From positions 372,001 to 436,000 of the forward strand of contig JBBBDQ010000348.1 in NCBI GenBank assembly GCA_037127315.1: a stretch of DNA of 64,000 nt, in the 5' to 3' direction. Source of the stretch: Ascarosepion bandense. Its lineage: Eukaryota; Mollusca; Cephalopoda; Sepiida; Sepiidae. The notes beneath the pieces are model-generated. The model did no database searches, was not told the DNA's origin, and saw nothing but the letters and a program-made list of their open reading frames with translations. The first letter of the stretch is position 1; each line of letters begins with the position of its first letter. The position numbers and the translations under genes are program-made. Shown piece by piece: positions 41,700 to 53,329 of the stretch.

Positions 41700-44254
41700 T
41701 TATTTCCTTTGTAATGAATGAAATATTATTTTAGGAGCAACAAATATGAACAAAAGAGTAGAAAATATCTACACAATCATAAAAGTACATTATTTCCAAA
41801 TTCAGGAAACACCAAGATAACCAAAATATATATCAGACAAAGTGTTATATTTAAATGAAAAAATATACAGAAAATACACAAGATAAGATATTGTTTTCAT
41901 TCAGCTAGAAACTTGTTTTTATTACTGACATTTTGTTTCCTAATATATTTTCATTTAATGATCTACTCAAAATCATTATTTTTCCAAGGAGGTTTTGAAT
42001 CAGCTCCATTTCATCAATTTCTAATTAACTCAGCTCTTCCAATAAACCAATGAATTATTCTAAAAAATAATTATTTTTTCTAGTAACATTCACTTAAATG
42101 TCTCTTCATATTTATAGAATTTGAATATAATCATTTGTAAATAATTATCATCACAATGCTTATATATTTTTAATTATTAGCATTACTGGTATGCCACTAT
42201 AGCAGAAGAATATTTATGCAAGAAAGTCAATGATTCTTTCTTGTCTATACTTCTTGTTTGCTTTCTAAGAAAACCCATGGAAAACTCTCTGTAAAAAGAA
42301 TTTAATAAGGCTGAAATTTAATCCTTGGACAAACATTTTTTTTTGAATTTATATATAATCCATTAAATATTACTGAGAAACTGATGACCTGATAAGAGTG
42401 AATATAATTTTATACTTCAAGTTAGAGCTTTTTAAAATTATTGCTTTAAAAATATGCAGTGATAGTCTCTGCTAGATTAAAAAAGCACAAACTTTCAGAA
42501 ATCAAGTTATTAGCTAGTTTTGTATCTAGTCATTTTTAGACACAAATAGAATTTATTTTTACAGGCTGATATTGTTACCAAAAGACTCTTTATACATTGC
42601 CAGGTTATTTTCACCTGGAAGAATTATGAAAGTATACAAGTAATTCTTATACTTTATAATCCAAGTCTATTGATAAATTGTGTTATCTCATTAGAAAAAA
42701 TTAGAAAAATTTGTGAAAGATAATGTGTCAGCAAAGTTAGAGAATTCATTCTTTTGTGTCGTTGACTTAATAATAATTGAACAATGCTGGTACTTCTAAT
42801 TATCTGTTGTGCATAGTGATCACATGAATCTAATTCCTAAAAACATACCAAAAATAGTTTTTTTTTGGCTTAGGACAACCATAAAGATCACATAATTCTG
42901 GTTATTTAAAATAGTGTTGAAAAACAACCAAAGAAAAAGAGAGATCACATAATTCTGGTTATTTAAAAGAAAGATATGGAAGGAAAACACCTTTGGGCCT
43001 CAAACAACCAGAAACAAGGAGAGATCAGATAATTTTGGCTGATTCAAGAAAAGCACCAGAAAATAAAGATCAATTGTTGTATAAAATGTGAATATTCTCT
43101 CAAAATGACCAAAGCAACTTGAATAATGACCTTTACAGCTGTAGGCAAGCTAACTGCTTGTACAATTATACCTGCATTTTTAAGGTGTTAATTATTATTT
43201 TTCAGATTAGTAAATTTTGACAATTGTCTGAACAACTAATTAATACAAGTTTGATACTTTAAAGGTTTGTTGCACTCTAGTGACCTCTGCAAGTGTGAGT
43301 AGGTCATAAAGTTCATTTATAGAACAGCTAATGAAGATATCAAATTTTCTATCTATAGCATCTGAGAACAATACATTCCTAAAAGTAAATGGTTTTGTCA
43401 ATAAGGTATCCATTGATGGTTATATTTACTCTAAATTGGCTGAGAAACATCTCAAAAGAAATTGTAAAATCTTCCACATATTATTGTCTCCATCACTTTT
43501 AGATTTTCTATGATAAGGAAAATTTATATTAGAATTTTGTTAATTTAGACAAAATATCTCATTTAAGTAAGTTAGTAATTTACTACCTCTGGTGAAATAA
43601 CTTATTTTACAATAATGTGTTATTCTTGTGCAAAATGGCAGCAAAACTTTTTATATTTACATATTTACTCTGCCTATATGATAAGTACTGTTTATACAAC
43701 ATTAGACAATATGTATAAATCTATATCTTATGTTATTTCATGCTCATTTAAAATATTTTAACACATTTTTCTACAACAGAGAGTGGTCATGCACAATTTG
43801 CAATTAATTATAAACTAAAATTTTCCAACAACAACTACAGAAAATAATATGTAATAAAATGCAAAACAGTGTATAATATCTGCAATCAATAGCCACACTA
43901 TTTTACAAGAATATAATGGAAAATTGTTAAAGAAAATTGATTAGCAAAGAGAGTCAAACTTGCTTTGGGCATGAGCTAATTGTAAAACTTCCCAAACCCC
44001 AGTGTGTCTGCAATGTCAAGAAGACAACAGATATGGGGAAACTGAAAGAAAATGTTTAGTGGCTGTGTTGACAAGAAGCAGAATTTCAAATTACAAAGGA
44101 CCCAACCACATGTAACATAGCTGCTAAGATAAAAATGGAATCCAAGAATAATAATAAGTACACTTTTAAAATATCCTCTGACAAGAAAAAGGTTACTTAA
44201 CTGATTAAAGCTGCACTAAATCAGTGGTAATTCACAGAATTAACACACACAATT
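41700..44254. other. No gene; a three-unit irregular repeat at 42.87-43.05 kb
   Basis: Three spaced units begin ACAACCA and contain AGATCACATAATTCTGGTTA (third copy AGATCAGATAATTTTGGCTG). They start near 42876, 42924 and 43004 with spacers of unequal length. The rest is AT-rich and unremarkable. Confidence 0.5.
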
Positions 44255-45200
44255 TACTCCTCTATCAGTAAGAAATCTGGTGAGGCAGACAAACATAACC
44301 TTGCTGCTGATCTTGAGAGGGATCTACACTCAATAGTGGACTGGGGTAAGAAGTAACTTTCAATGCTTCTAAAATGAACTGCTATCTGTCAAACATCAGT
44401 GGCAACCTCTCCTACCCCCCATAAGCATAGACCAAGCACCTCCTCTGCCTTACCCTATCTTCCAACCTCAAGTGGAATCATTACATTGAGTCAATAGCTA
44501 AATCCACTGCTAAGAAGGTTAGGTCACTAGGTCAAGCCAGGAAGTTTTTTCCGCCTGAATCCATTTTGCACATATACAAATCAACCATTTATTTATGCAT
44601 AGAGTACTGCTGTCATATCTGGTCAAGCACCCCTGCTGCTCATCTCAGTGTTCTCAACAGGCTCCAAAGAAGAATCTGTAATGTGATAGGTCCCAACTTG
44701 GCAGCTCAACTTCAGCCACTTTCTCACCAGTGGGATGTGGCTTCCCTCTGTCTTTTCTACAAATAATTTCATGGCTTCTGCTCCATTGAACTTAAGTCAC
44801 TAGTGCCTCTGCCACAAGAATTTACTCGTGCAACCAAACTGGCAACAAGGTCCCATCCATTTACAGTTAGATCAATCAAATGCAGGTGACAATTATACTC
44901 CAGCAGCTTCTTTCTCAAACTTCCAGCCTGTGGAACTCCCTTGCTTTCCTGACAGCTACAACCTCCAGGAATTTAAATGCAATGTAAATATGCATCTCTT
45001 ATCCACTTGACTCCAGTTCTTTCTACATCACTTCTTATATCTTGTTCTTTTCCTTTCTCTCTACCTTCACATCTGTGTTCCTATCCTTCTCTTTTTTTTT
45101 GCTCTCCTCATGTCTAAACTTTTACTCTTACGTAGCCCCCTGCGCATCAGTGGCACTACTGCCATGTTCAGAGTGAAACAATTAAAAAAACAAAAAAAAA
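44255..45200 (+). pseudogene. LINE reverse transcriptase 3' half and 3' UTR (family B)
   Basis: In order: NLAADLERDLHSIVDWG, NASKMN, NLKWNHYIESIAKSTAKKV, then an open 66-codon stretch (44566-44766) with IYKSTIYLCIEYCCHIW and LNRLQRRICNVIGPNL, then FHGFCSIELKSLVPLP, and an end with SYNLQEFKCNVNMHLLST and a stop near 45010. A pyrimidine-rich 3' UTR leads to GTAGCCCCCTGCGCATCAGT and GAAACAATTAAAAAAA. This is the region after the reverse transcriptase palm in jockey/CR1-like non-LTR elements. Several frameshifts and a missing segment near 44400 show it is dead, but it is the youngest-looking family B copy here. A SINE in the opposite orientation starts 16 bases downstream. Confidence 0.85.
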
Positions 45201-45215
45201 AGTTAATTTCAAGGG

Positions 45216-45518
45216 TCAGTCAGTTAAAGTGCCATACGTGATACACGCTTAGGCGATCATGTCTCGAAAGAAACATGACTGACTGGGCAGAAAATTATCC
45301 CGCAGTAGGTTGCCATTGCTTTCTGCGGTAGACTGGTTGCCGACCAAGGCTATAGAACCGAATCTGTCCTATTATTTAACCCATAACTGGAAGGAAGAGA
45401 CGGATTAATACCTTTCCTAAGGGAATTTGCGCGTAAGTGAATACAATGGATTCAACTGGAATTCGAACTCGGCTCCCCGGTTTCTCGTTCCAAGCCGATA
45501 TCCACTGTACCACAACGA
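45216..45518 (-). mobile_element. Full-length SINE, main tRNA family
   Basis: Minus strand from 45518: A box TGGTACAGTGG, B box GAGTTCGAATTCC, body with AACCGGGGAGCCGAG and TTCCAGTTATGGGTTAAAT, then GGTCGGCAACCAGTC, and the palindromic tail CATGTTTCTTTCGAGACATG with GATCGCCTAAGCGTGTATCA, ending ACTTTAACTGACTG. It retains many CG dinucleotides and complete polymerase III boxes, so it is the youngest SINE copy in the window. The frame at 45437-45625 runs through it and is not a gene. Confidence 0.95.
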
Positions 45519-47099
45519 AGGGTACTTTCTGGATAAAAAAATTCATAGGAAAAGTACAGTTATGGTGTTGGATTTTTGCAAGCTCTGACAAGGGAAAATG
45601 CCTTCATTCTTTTACGAGCTTATAGAAAAAAAGAGTACTAATGTCTATTTCAAGATCTTGTAATATACTTTACAAAAGATCAAGGCTAACTATGTGCAAA
45701 GCAAGAACAGTGCATCCAGACATTAAGCCAAGACATAGATGAGCTACAAAGTGGATTTCTAAACTTCCTCCACTACAAAGTCAAACTTGTAAAACATTTG
45801 AAGCATTTTAGAACAAGCCACCAAGATGACTTCAATAAGACTGCCATCAATGAGACAAGAGTGCTTAAAAGATTTACCACTTTTTGAAGTCATGTTCTGG
45901 TTCTTGATTAAAAATAATGGAAACAGCATTAAATAAATTCTTCATTTTGATATTATCTAGGAGTTTTACTAACACTATTTTTTAAAAAAGCCTATTTATG
46001 AATAATAAGAAAGTTTCAAATATCACAGTTATTATCACAGTTATTGTGCAAGTTTTACATCTCAACTTTATTTAATATTAATTGACTTTTAGAAAAATAA
46101 AACCATTTGAAAGAATCAATGAACATTTTCTACTTTAATCAGTTTTTAAAGAGAACAATCTGACTGTGGATTGACATGACATGGTTAGCAGAAAATAGAT
46201 TAGATACAAGATGTAACATTTGCCAGATGCACTTGATTGTGAATTATAATTTAATAGATTTGTACAGATTATTTACTTAAGATTATATTAACTAGTGAGA
46301 GATGAACAAAGAAAAATACAGTTTTAATTGTTGAAGGATAACTATATTAGTAAAAGGAGTATTTGGTTGAAAAATGAATCAAGAGGCTACAACATAACAA
46401 AAAATTCTAATTTTTAGTAAAATGGGGTGTAACATTTTTTTCTAATAAAGCAAGGACATTTTAGGAAGAAATATAAATTTGCATGAAAATATCTTTTTAC
46501 ATAGATGGAAACAATAAATAGTAGTTTAAGTATAATAATATAATCTGTATATATTAGATATAGTAAAATAATGTGCATATGTGTGTGTGTTTGTGTGTGT
46601 GTTTGTGTGTGTAAAAATCCTATGAAATATAAGATATATGACAACTGAAATATAATATTTATTTAATAATAATTATGGTTTGTATATAATAATGATATGA
46701 TCTATTTATAATAATAAAATAGTAATGATATAATCTGTACAAGACAGTTTGAACAAATGATTTTAATGTATTTTACTGATCAGTCAGTGTCACCAGAAAA
46801 ATGGATTTCAACAAAATCTACATTGGCAAATAGAATGTTATTTATGTTAATCATACGAATATATATGTATATTTTTGTCTGTGTAACACATTTCACAAGA
46901 TATACAGGGACTAAACATTGATCCTAGGGAAATTTTGATTTTAAATATATAGATAAGTAGATATTCTAATGGTAATGATAGTCTGGTATGTTTGATAAAA
47001 GAAAATTGACAGCTGCATTGATTAAATGGCTTGTTTATTTTAATGCTTTTAAAACTATACTGCTATATTTTAATCATTTAAGAGAACCATTTTTGATAC
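45519..47099. other. AT-rich; (GT)n at 46575-46612
   Basis: No gene recognised. The minus-strand frame at 46414-46644 spans the (GT)n array. Confidence 0.45.
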
Positions 47100-47805
47100 T
47101 AACCACCAGGAGAGTAACCCATTGTATCTTCTCTGCCTTACATTTTCTGCTGATTTGAACTAGAATCATTATATCAAGGGAATTGCTTAGTTGACCAGTT
47201 ACTTATAAAGTTTATTGTGTCATGCTAAACAATTTCTCACATGCAAAAATCTATCTTGCACATTTGTCTCTTATTCATCCATACATTAAATGCTGTTGCC
47301 ATATCTGCTCTGTCACTTCTGCTATTTATCTAGAGTTTCTTGACAAAATCCAAAGAATCTGCAATGTTATCAGTCCTAACCTGGTATCTCATCTTCAATC
47401 ACTTTCACACTGCCATAACATAGCTTCCTTTACCTTTTTTTAAAAAATATATTAATTGCAATGATGATCTTTATACTGCAGTACCTCAACTTCATGAATT
47501 TAAGTGTAATGTTAGATTGGCAGATAGATCTCATCATTTTATGGTTGATATTGCTAATTGTAACTGTAAGTTCTATTCTAATAGTTTCTTCTCAGTTCTT
47601 GCTTGCAGAACTCTATTCCTCCCACTCTTTGCTTTGCTGTCAACTATAATCCAAATACAATGTAAATCACTATCTTCTGTCTCTTTCATACTGTCCTTTT
47701 TATTGTCCTTTGTAATTAATAATATTTTCTAAGTTTCTTTCCGTCTCAGTAAAACCATTGTATTTTAGTGGTTTTATCACTTGGCTTGGGGTGAGAATCA
47801 TTTTT
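47100..47805 (+). pseudogene. LINE 3' half, old copy (family B)
   Basis: Corresponds step by step to 44480-45200: AKIYLAHLSLIHPYIKCCCHI, LDKIQRICNVISPNLVSHLQ, SLSHCHNIASFTF, and (out of frame) a decayed C-terminus. It ends with a decayed 3' signature AAACCATTGTATTTTAGTGG and TTGGCTTGGGGTGAGAATCA. More diverged than the copy at 44.3 kb. Confidence 0.8.
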
Positions 47806-48764
47806 ATTGATATTATGCTTGTAATATAATAATACTTTTTAAAAAAATAATTCTTTTAATATTAAAAGTGATTTCAGACAAAGGCAAACTAGCATTGACA
47901 GACATGTCATCATTTTTTGGGGGTTTTCAATCCATTGGTTCACTCAATATCCTTTGATCTTTTTCATATCAGTTGAAAACCCATAAGGAGTTGATGTGCC
48001 ATTAAAAAAAACAAACAAGTCAATTACAGCTCAAATGAAAATGATGGGGATATTAGTTAAATAGTTAATATAATAGTGACAATCTCAGAGAACTTGAAAT
48101 AATACCACTAATGATCAGAGAGTGTAGCAGCTGTAAAAAGTGATCACAAAACAAAGTTATTTGCAGATGGTTAACTACAACAAAAGGGACAGTTGTTCAA
48201 AATGAACTCTCATGACAGCTTCTCAGTAATTATATTGGGCTTGTCAACTTAATGTTCTGATCTACACCCTGATTGTGGTGAGGCAAGCAGTCCTTGAGGC
48301 AAAAAGTAATACTTGTCTGATGGCCTCATTGAGAAATCCTTTGCAGTTAATGATTTTTATTACAGTCCATTTGTTCAGTTATGTTACTTAATCACTAAAG
48401 TTAGAACAATCAACAAAAAACCCCAAAAGTTACAATCAGATTCTGTTAGTGACAGCATATAATCAGAAATTGAATAGTGACTGTTTTAAACTCAAGACTA
48501 AATAATGTTGATTTCATTCTCCCATTGCCATATAGGCAGAAATTATCTTACTTTTAGACTTTGAATTTACTTTTCATTCAGTCTTTGTGTAAAGTTAAAT
48601 CAAGCTATAGTTGATTTAATGCAGTTTTTATTGCACCCTGTCAAGGTTTGGAATGAGTGTAATAGAATATTTTACCGCTCTTGAACAGAATATAGAAAAG
48701 ACATTTTTCAAAGTGTTCATTCTATCTTGTCTGTGATCCAATGTCGCATACTGGAGATGAAAGT
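47806..48764. other. No recognised feature
   Basis: The segment TTTCAATCCATTGGTT at about 47926 also occurs at about 20932, a possible short shared repeat. Otherwise nothing. Confidence 0.35.
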
Positions 48765-49125
48765 TTTTTTTTTTAATCATTTTACCCCAAGCAAGGCATT
48801 CCACTGCCACTATTGAGCCGGGGGTTTCATAGGGAAAGGTGGTGAGAAAGAGTGGTAAGATATAGGAAATGTCAGAAGGTGGGTGATAGATAGGTAAGGA
48901 TGTAGATAGGAAGAGTGTTTGAGAGAATGGATGCGAGTTAGTGTGTTAGGAGGTGTCTATTGACCTTACATTTAAACTCCTGGAGATTGTAGCTGTTGGG
49001 GAAGCAAGTATGTGGAAGGGAATTCCACAGGTGGGAAGTGTGAGAAAAGAAGCCGTTAGAGTAGAAATTGCGGTTACATTTTATCGGTTTCACTATAAAA
49101 GAACTTAGAGTTCAAGTGAGATATG
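48765..49125 (-). mobile_element. LINE 3' end (family B)
   Basis: Minus strand: coding end (DNA CCCCAACAGCTACAATCTCC, then AGGAGTTTAAATGTAAGGTC), pyrimidine-rich 3' UTR, and AACCCCCGGCTCAATAGTGG, CAGTGGAATGCCTTGC, TTGGGGTAAAATGATTAAAA. Confidence 0.8.
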
Positions 49126-49366
49126 ACAGAATGCAGGTGGAATGGATTCAAACTTTTTCTGAGGATAATAGCATGATGTGAAGATCAGTAACAACTGGTA
49201 TTTGGATATAGTTCACCAATTTAATTTCTCATGCCAATAACAATTATGTCACTTACTTAAAATTTGTATAACAATTTGTTCAAATTTCTGACTTATTATA
49301 TTATATCTCTCTATCTATCCAAGTCTGTTCTTATCTCTATATTTCCATATCTAACTTGTTCTGCCC

Positions 49367-49370
<4 letters not shown>

Positions 49371-49415
<45 letters not shown>
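49371..49415. repeat. (CT)n microsatellite
   Basis: About 44 bases of pure CT. The Leu/Ser-rich frame at 49264-49656 crosses it and is not convincing as a gene. Confidence 0.95.
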
Positions 49416-49418
<3 letters not shown>

Positions 49419-50177
49419 CTGTTCATATCTATTTATTTATCTAAAATGGTTTTGTTTATCATCAAGTAGATTTTTATTTGGAATTTTGTCAAACATTTTG
49501 ATTTATTTAGAGGATATTTTCCTTATAAATAAAATTTCACCTGAGAAAAGATTGCAGCAAAATATCATCAGTGTGTGTTTTATCTATTTTACACTTGCCC
49601 ATTTTCTCCCATTCCTGTCTTCCAAAGAGCCAAGACAAGATGAGAAAATTATTTGATATTAGTCTCTCAAGAAGCCACACTGGATTGCTCTTAAACGTGC
49701 CCCTCACGAACACCTAATCCTATTTGTATGTACTTGTTGGGCCAGTAATCATAACATCTGCAAGATTTACACTTCCACCTCTGGTGTGAAAATCATATTA
49801 ACCCCAGGATGGTTCTAAAGAAAATGGCTGAAAACTAGTGAATGATGATGGAGATCCATACACAGATGATTGCGGTCTCATAGCAAATGATATTTTTAAT
49901 CTGAACTGCTTTGTTGGAATACATGTTTGACATACACACAGAAAGATGGTCAGGGTTAGGGATGGACAATGATCAGAATATAAAGTGTGTCACTGAAAGT
50001 AAATGAAGAGATCAGTGGGTGGGTGGGTTGTGTATGTGTGTTCATATGAGAAGCCATTATTATTATTTCCTGAGTAAATGAAACAGAATCCACACAAGAT
50101 GTTCTGGGTCAAGAATACTAAAGCCTTTCAAGAAAAGCTTCTTACACAAATAAATGTGCATATTACCATCAATACTT

Positions 50178-50185
50178 ACACACAC

Positions 50186-50250
<65 letters not shown>
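50178..50250. repeat. (CA)n microsatellite
   Basis: About 72 bases of CA with one G. Confidence 0.95.
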
Positions 50251-50254
<4 letters not shown>

Positions 50255-50779
50255 TGAATTCAAGGATGTATGCAAAAAATCTAGGCATATAAGTATATAT
50301 ATATAGTATATTGATAAATACTTAACTATTTATCTATCTCTATATATTACTTCAGATGTTATGATAGTGGACACTTCTTATTTCAAATAGACATCTTATT
50401 TTTATTTATTTATTTTGTAAACAGTGAATTTCTATTTGTTTGTGCATTTGAGAAATCTAAGTAAAGAAAATGGGTCCTCTGTAAGGAAAGTCCTGTTTGA
50501 TTGTGCCCACTTTACTGCTCGGTCACAGAAGACTTCATAGTAAGCAAGGCTCCTTTTACTCTGTTTAAGGAAAGCACATCCCCTTCACTCAGGCATCTTA
50601 CTACTACATGATTATCATTAGAAAAGAACATCTGTTGACATATCATTGCCAAATCCCATCAGCATTATACAACCAGTTTTCAATTTCAAAATGGTAAGAT
50701 ATGTTCCACACATTATTTGATAAACAAACAGCAACTTTTTATATGGCTGACAAAGGTTACTATTTTCTGTTGGTTTTGG

Positions 50780-51050
50780 AGGTCAATTCAGTCAGTTAAG
50801 TGCCATATGTGACTGGGCAGAAGATTATCCCGCAGTAGGTTGCCATTACTTTCTGTGGTAGACTGGTTGCCAACCAAGGCTATAGAACCCAATCAGTCTT
50901 GTTATTTAATCCATAACTGTAGGGAAGAAATGGATTAATACTTTTCCCAAGGGTATTTGCGCATAAATGAATGCAAGGAATTCAACTGGAATTTGAACTC
51001 AGCTCCCCGATTTCTTGTTCCAAGATGATATCCACTTCACCAGGTCAATT
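50780..51050 (-). mobile_element. SINE, main tRNA family, with 9-bp target duplication
   Basis: Head-to-tail complete on the minus strand, except that the palindromic hinge (CATGTC...GACATG block, about 30 bases) is precisely missing: GTGCCATATG joins directly to TGACTGGGCAG. The direct repeat AGGTCAATT flanks it at 50780-50788 and 51042-51050, a clear target-site duplication. Box B is GAGTTCAAATTCC. Confidence 0.9.
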
Positions 51051-51654
51051 ACTTACTCCAATATATTTCTGGTATTTGATTTTCCATTGTATTAATTCCT
51101 TGATAAATATTGAAAAGTGTAAGTCTTGATGTTATGTGACTCATATTTTAAATGAATATAACAAGATTCAAAAAGGAATGCAGCATGTTCTGTTTTTTCA
51201 TCAGATTCCAAGAAGAAGATTTTAAAAGAATATGAGGACCTATTAGAATTTATGAGCAATAGATATATTCTTTAATTTTCAAAGGGGACATTGAAATCAA
51301 GATAAGCAGGAAGAGACAATGAATCTATTTGACTGAGTAAGTGGATTGCAAAACAAGTATCATAAAAAAGAGGATGTTATAAAAGAGCAAGAATTACTTA
51401 AACCAATAAAGGACAAAAAGCTGTAGACAGCCATAACCCTGACAAGAAGAGTCTTAAATTTAGAATTACCTGTCCCTGAAATTAGAATCCAAAATAGTTT
51501 TTCAGCATAGATTAATGAATACCTTTTATTAATGAGATTATATACAAAAACTGATAAGACATTTACCAAACTTAGTTTAATCTGATAGGATGCCATACTT
51601 TTGGAATGAGAGAGAATTTCTATACATACAAACCAAGTGGATATTTTAAAAGAA

Positions 51655-52510
51655 GTTTTTTTTTTCTTACAGTACAGTTCACCTTGTACAAGGTCTAGGG
51701 GTCACTCAAGTTAGAGGATTGGTTTACATGGATAGGAGGGAAAGAAACTGTTAAATCTAGAATTGAACAGGTTAAGATTGTAGTAATTGGAAGAAACATC
51801 CTTTTGGGAGCCTGTTCTATAGAGCAGTGATTTGCAGGAAGAAACTGAGTGGAACTTACGTCTAACCAGTGGAATACAGGGGGAATGTGGATGGTTCGCT
51901 CCTATGTAAGTGGCATGCCATGTCCTAGTCAAAAATCTTCAAATTCATAAGCAGTGAATTTTGTACTGTTATCTGAGACTGTGGCAGATTCTATAGGGAT
52001 ATAACAAATCTTTGTGCCACACCTTGTCAAAGACCTTTGAGTTATCTAATGCTCTGGTCCTTGCGGTATGTGTTTCATCAAGAGGTTTGTTAATTCTGTG
52101 TTCAATGGTAGGACATCAGCAGTGGATCAGGCTGATTGAAACCCATACTGCTCATCATACAAGAAGTTGTTGCTATCCAGGTGATCAATGACTTACTTAC
52201 ACTTTAAAAAGCTTAGTGATGATACTATTGAGACTAATGGGCCTATACTAGGAGGGGAAGGATCAGTCACCCATGTTCTTGAAGACCAAACATACACTTG
52301 CCACTTTCCACAGGCTTGGGAAAGATTTCTCCTTTAAGCAGCAGTAAATAACTTTGCTACAATCTGGGATAGTTCTGGGTTGATAATATAACTGAAACCA
52401 GGTCAAGCTGTTACTCTGCAATACTTGAATGATGCCTTGGTACAAGAAATACACTCTTAGCAAAAAATTGGTTGACTTGATGATTTTACTCTCTATCATT
52501 TTCATGTTAT
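51655..52510 (-). pseudogene. LINE reverse transcriptase relic with internal deletion (family C)
   Basis: Minus strand from 52505: FPSLWKVASVCLVFKNMGD, then YRPISLNSIITKLFKV, ALDNSKVFDKVWHKDLL (the AFDKVWH motif of jockey/CR1-like reverse transcriptases) and, after a gap that removes the catalytic FADD region and thumb, a C-terminal stretch RTWHATYIGANHP, RRKFHSVSSC and NYYNLNLFNSRFN. The 3' end is CTTGAGTGACCCCTAGACC, then TGTACAAGGTGAACTGTAC and a poly(A) (plus-strand T run at 51656). The 3' UTR differs from family B, so I keep it separate. It cannot be functional without the palm. Confidence 0.8.
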
Positions 52511-53146
52511 GAATGCACTACAGCAAGCCCTCATAAATGTTTGGTCAAAACAGTGTTCAGTTATTGCTTGTTGTTATTGAGTTACCCAAGCAAATAATTT
52601 ATGGAACAATATATAGAATCATATGTCTTTATAGAGAAAAATCACTTTTTTATTAAATTAAGGATATTTTACTATTTTCCAGGCAGTGAAACATGCTTTT
52701 GAAAAATCCAGATAGGAATAGTCATAATCTTATTTTCCCTCATCCTACACTGACCATTTCATCATGTGGGTGGTGGTTACAATTATTACCTAATTCCTGC
52801 TTCTTTATAAAGATTAAGTCACTCATATATGTAGGACTTAACTTTTCATGGACTTGACATGATTGAAAAGCAGACAATGAGTTTTATAAAATGTTTTTCC
52901 ACCATTATCAGTGACCCTAGACTCTCTGAATAATTAATGATCTGTTTCCTACCTGAGATAAAATTCTAAACCATAGAATTGAGTCTCTGTGTGAATTCCC
53001 ATAAACGAGTAGGTTTATTGCAATTTATTCATGCAATTTTGATCTCTTCATTCATAAAGATCATTAAAAATTAAGGTGCTTTTTGTGACTTTAACTGCCA
53101 TCAACAACTTTAGCAAATCAATTGCAAATTCCTGACTGCTGTATGC
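52511..53146. other. No recognised feature
   Basis: Mixed AT-rich sequence upstream of the family C relic. Confidence 0.4.
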
Positions 53147-53329
53147 AGTTACCTAGTGGTTTTGGATTCATTCTTTGGTTCAGACAGTGAACACTTCATA
53201 CACTCCTAGTTACCTAGTGGTTTGGGATTTCTTTGTTGATCCAGATATTGAACACTTCATACATTCCTAGTTATCTAGTGGTTTTGGATTCATTCTTTGG
53301 TCTAGACAGTGAACACTTCATACACTCCA
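53147..53329 (+). repeat. 61-bp tandem triplication
   Basis: Three units start at 53147, 53208 and 53269 with AGTTACCTAGTGGTTT (third AGTTATCTAGTGG), and each ends GAACACTTCATACA.TCC. Units 1 and 3 are closer to each other than either is to unit 2. Confidence 0.9.

Noticed and set aside
42383..42400. Other CTGATGA/CTGAAGA occurrences (42385, 54813, 57290, 59323, 10806, 12699, 39983)
   Set aside because: None is followed by a hairpin and GAAA at the right distance.
45216..45518. Functional tRNA gene from the A and B boxes
   Set aside because: The boxes belong to a SINE head; cloverleaf stems are not maintained and the family tail follows.
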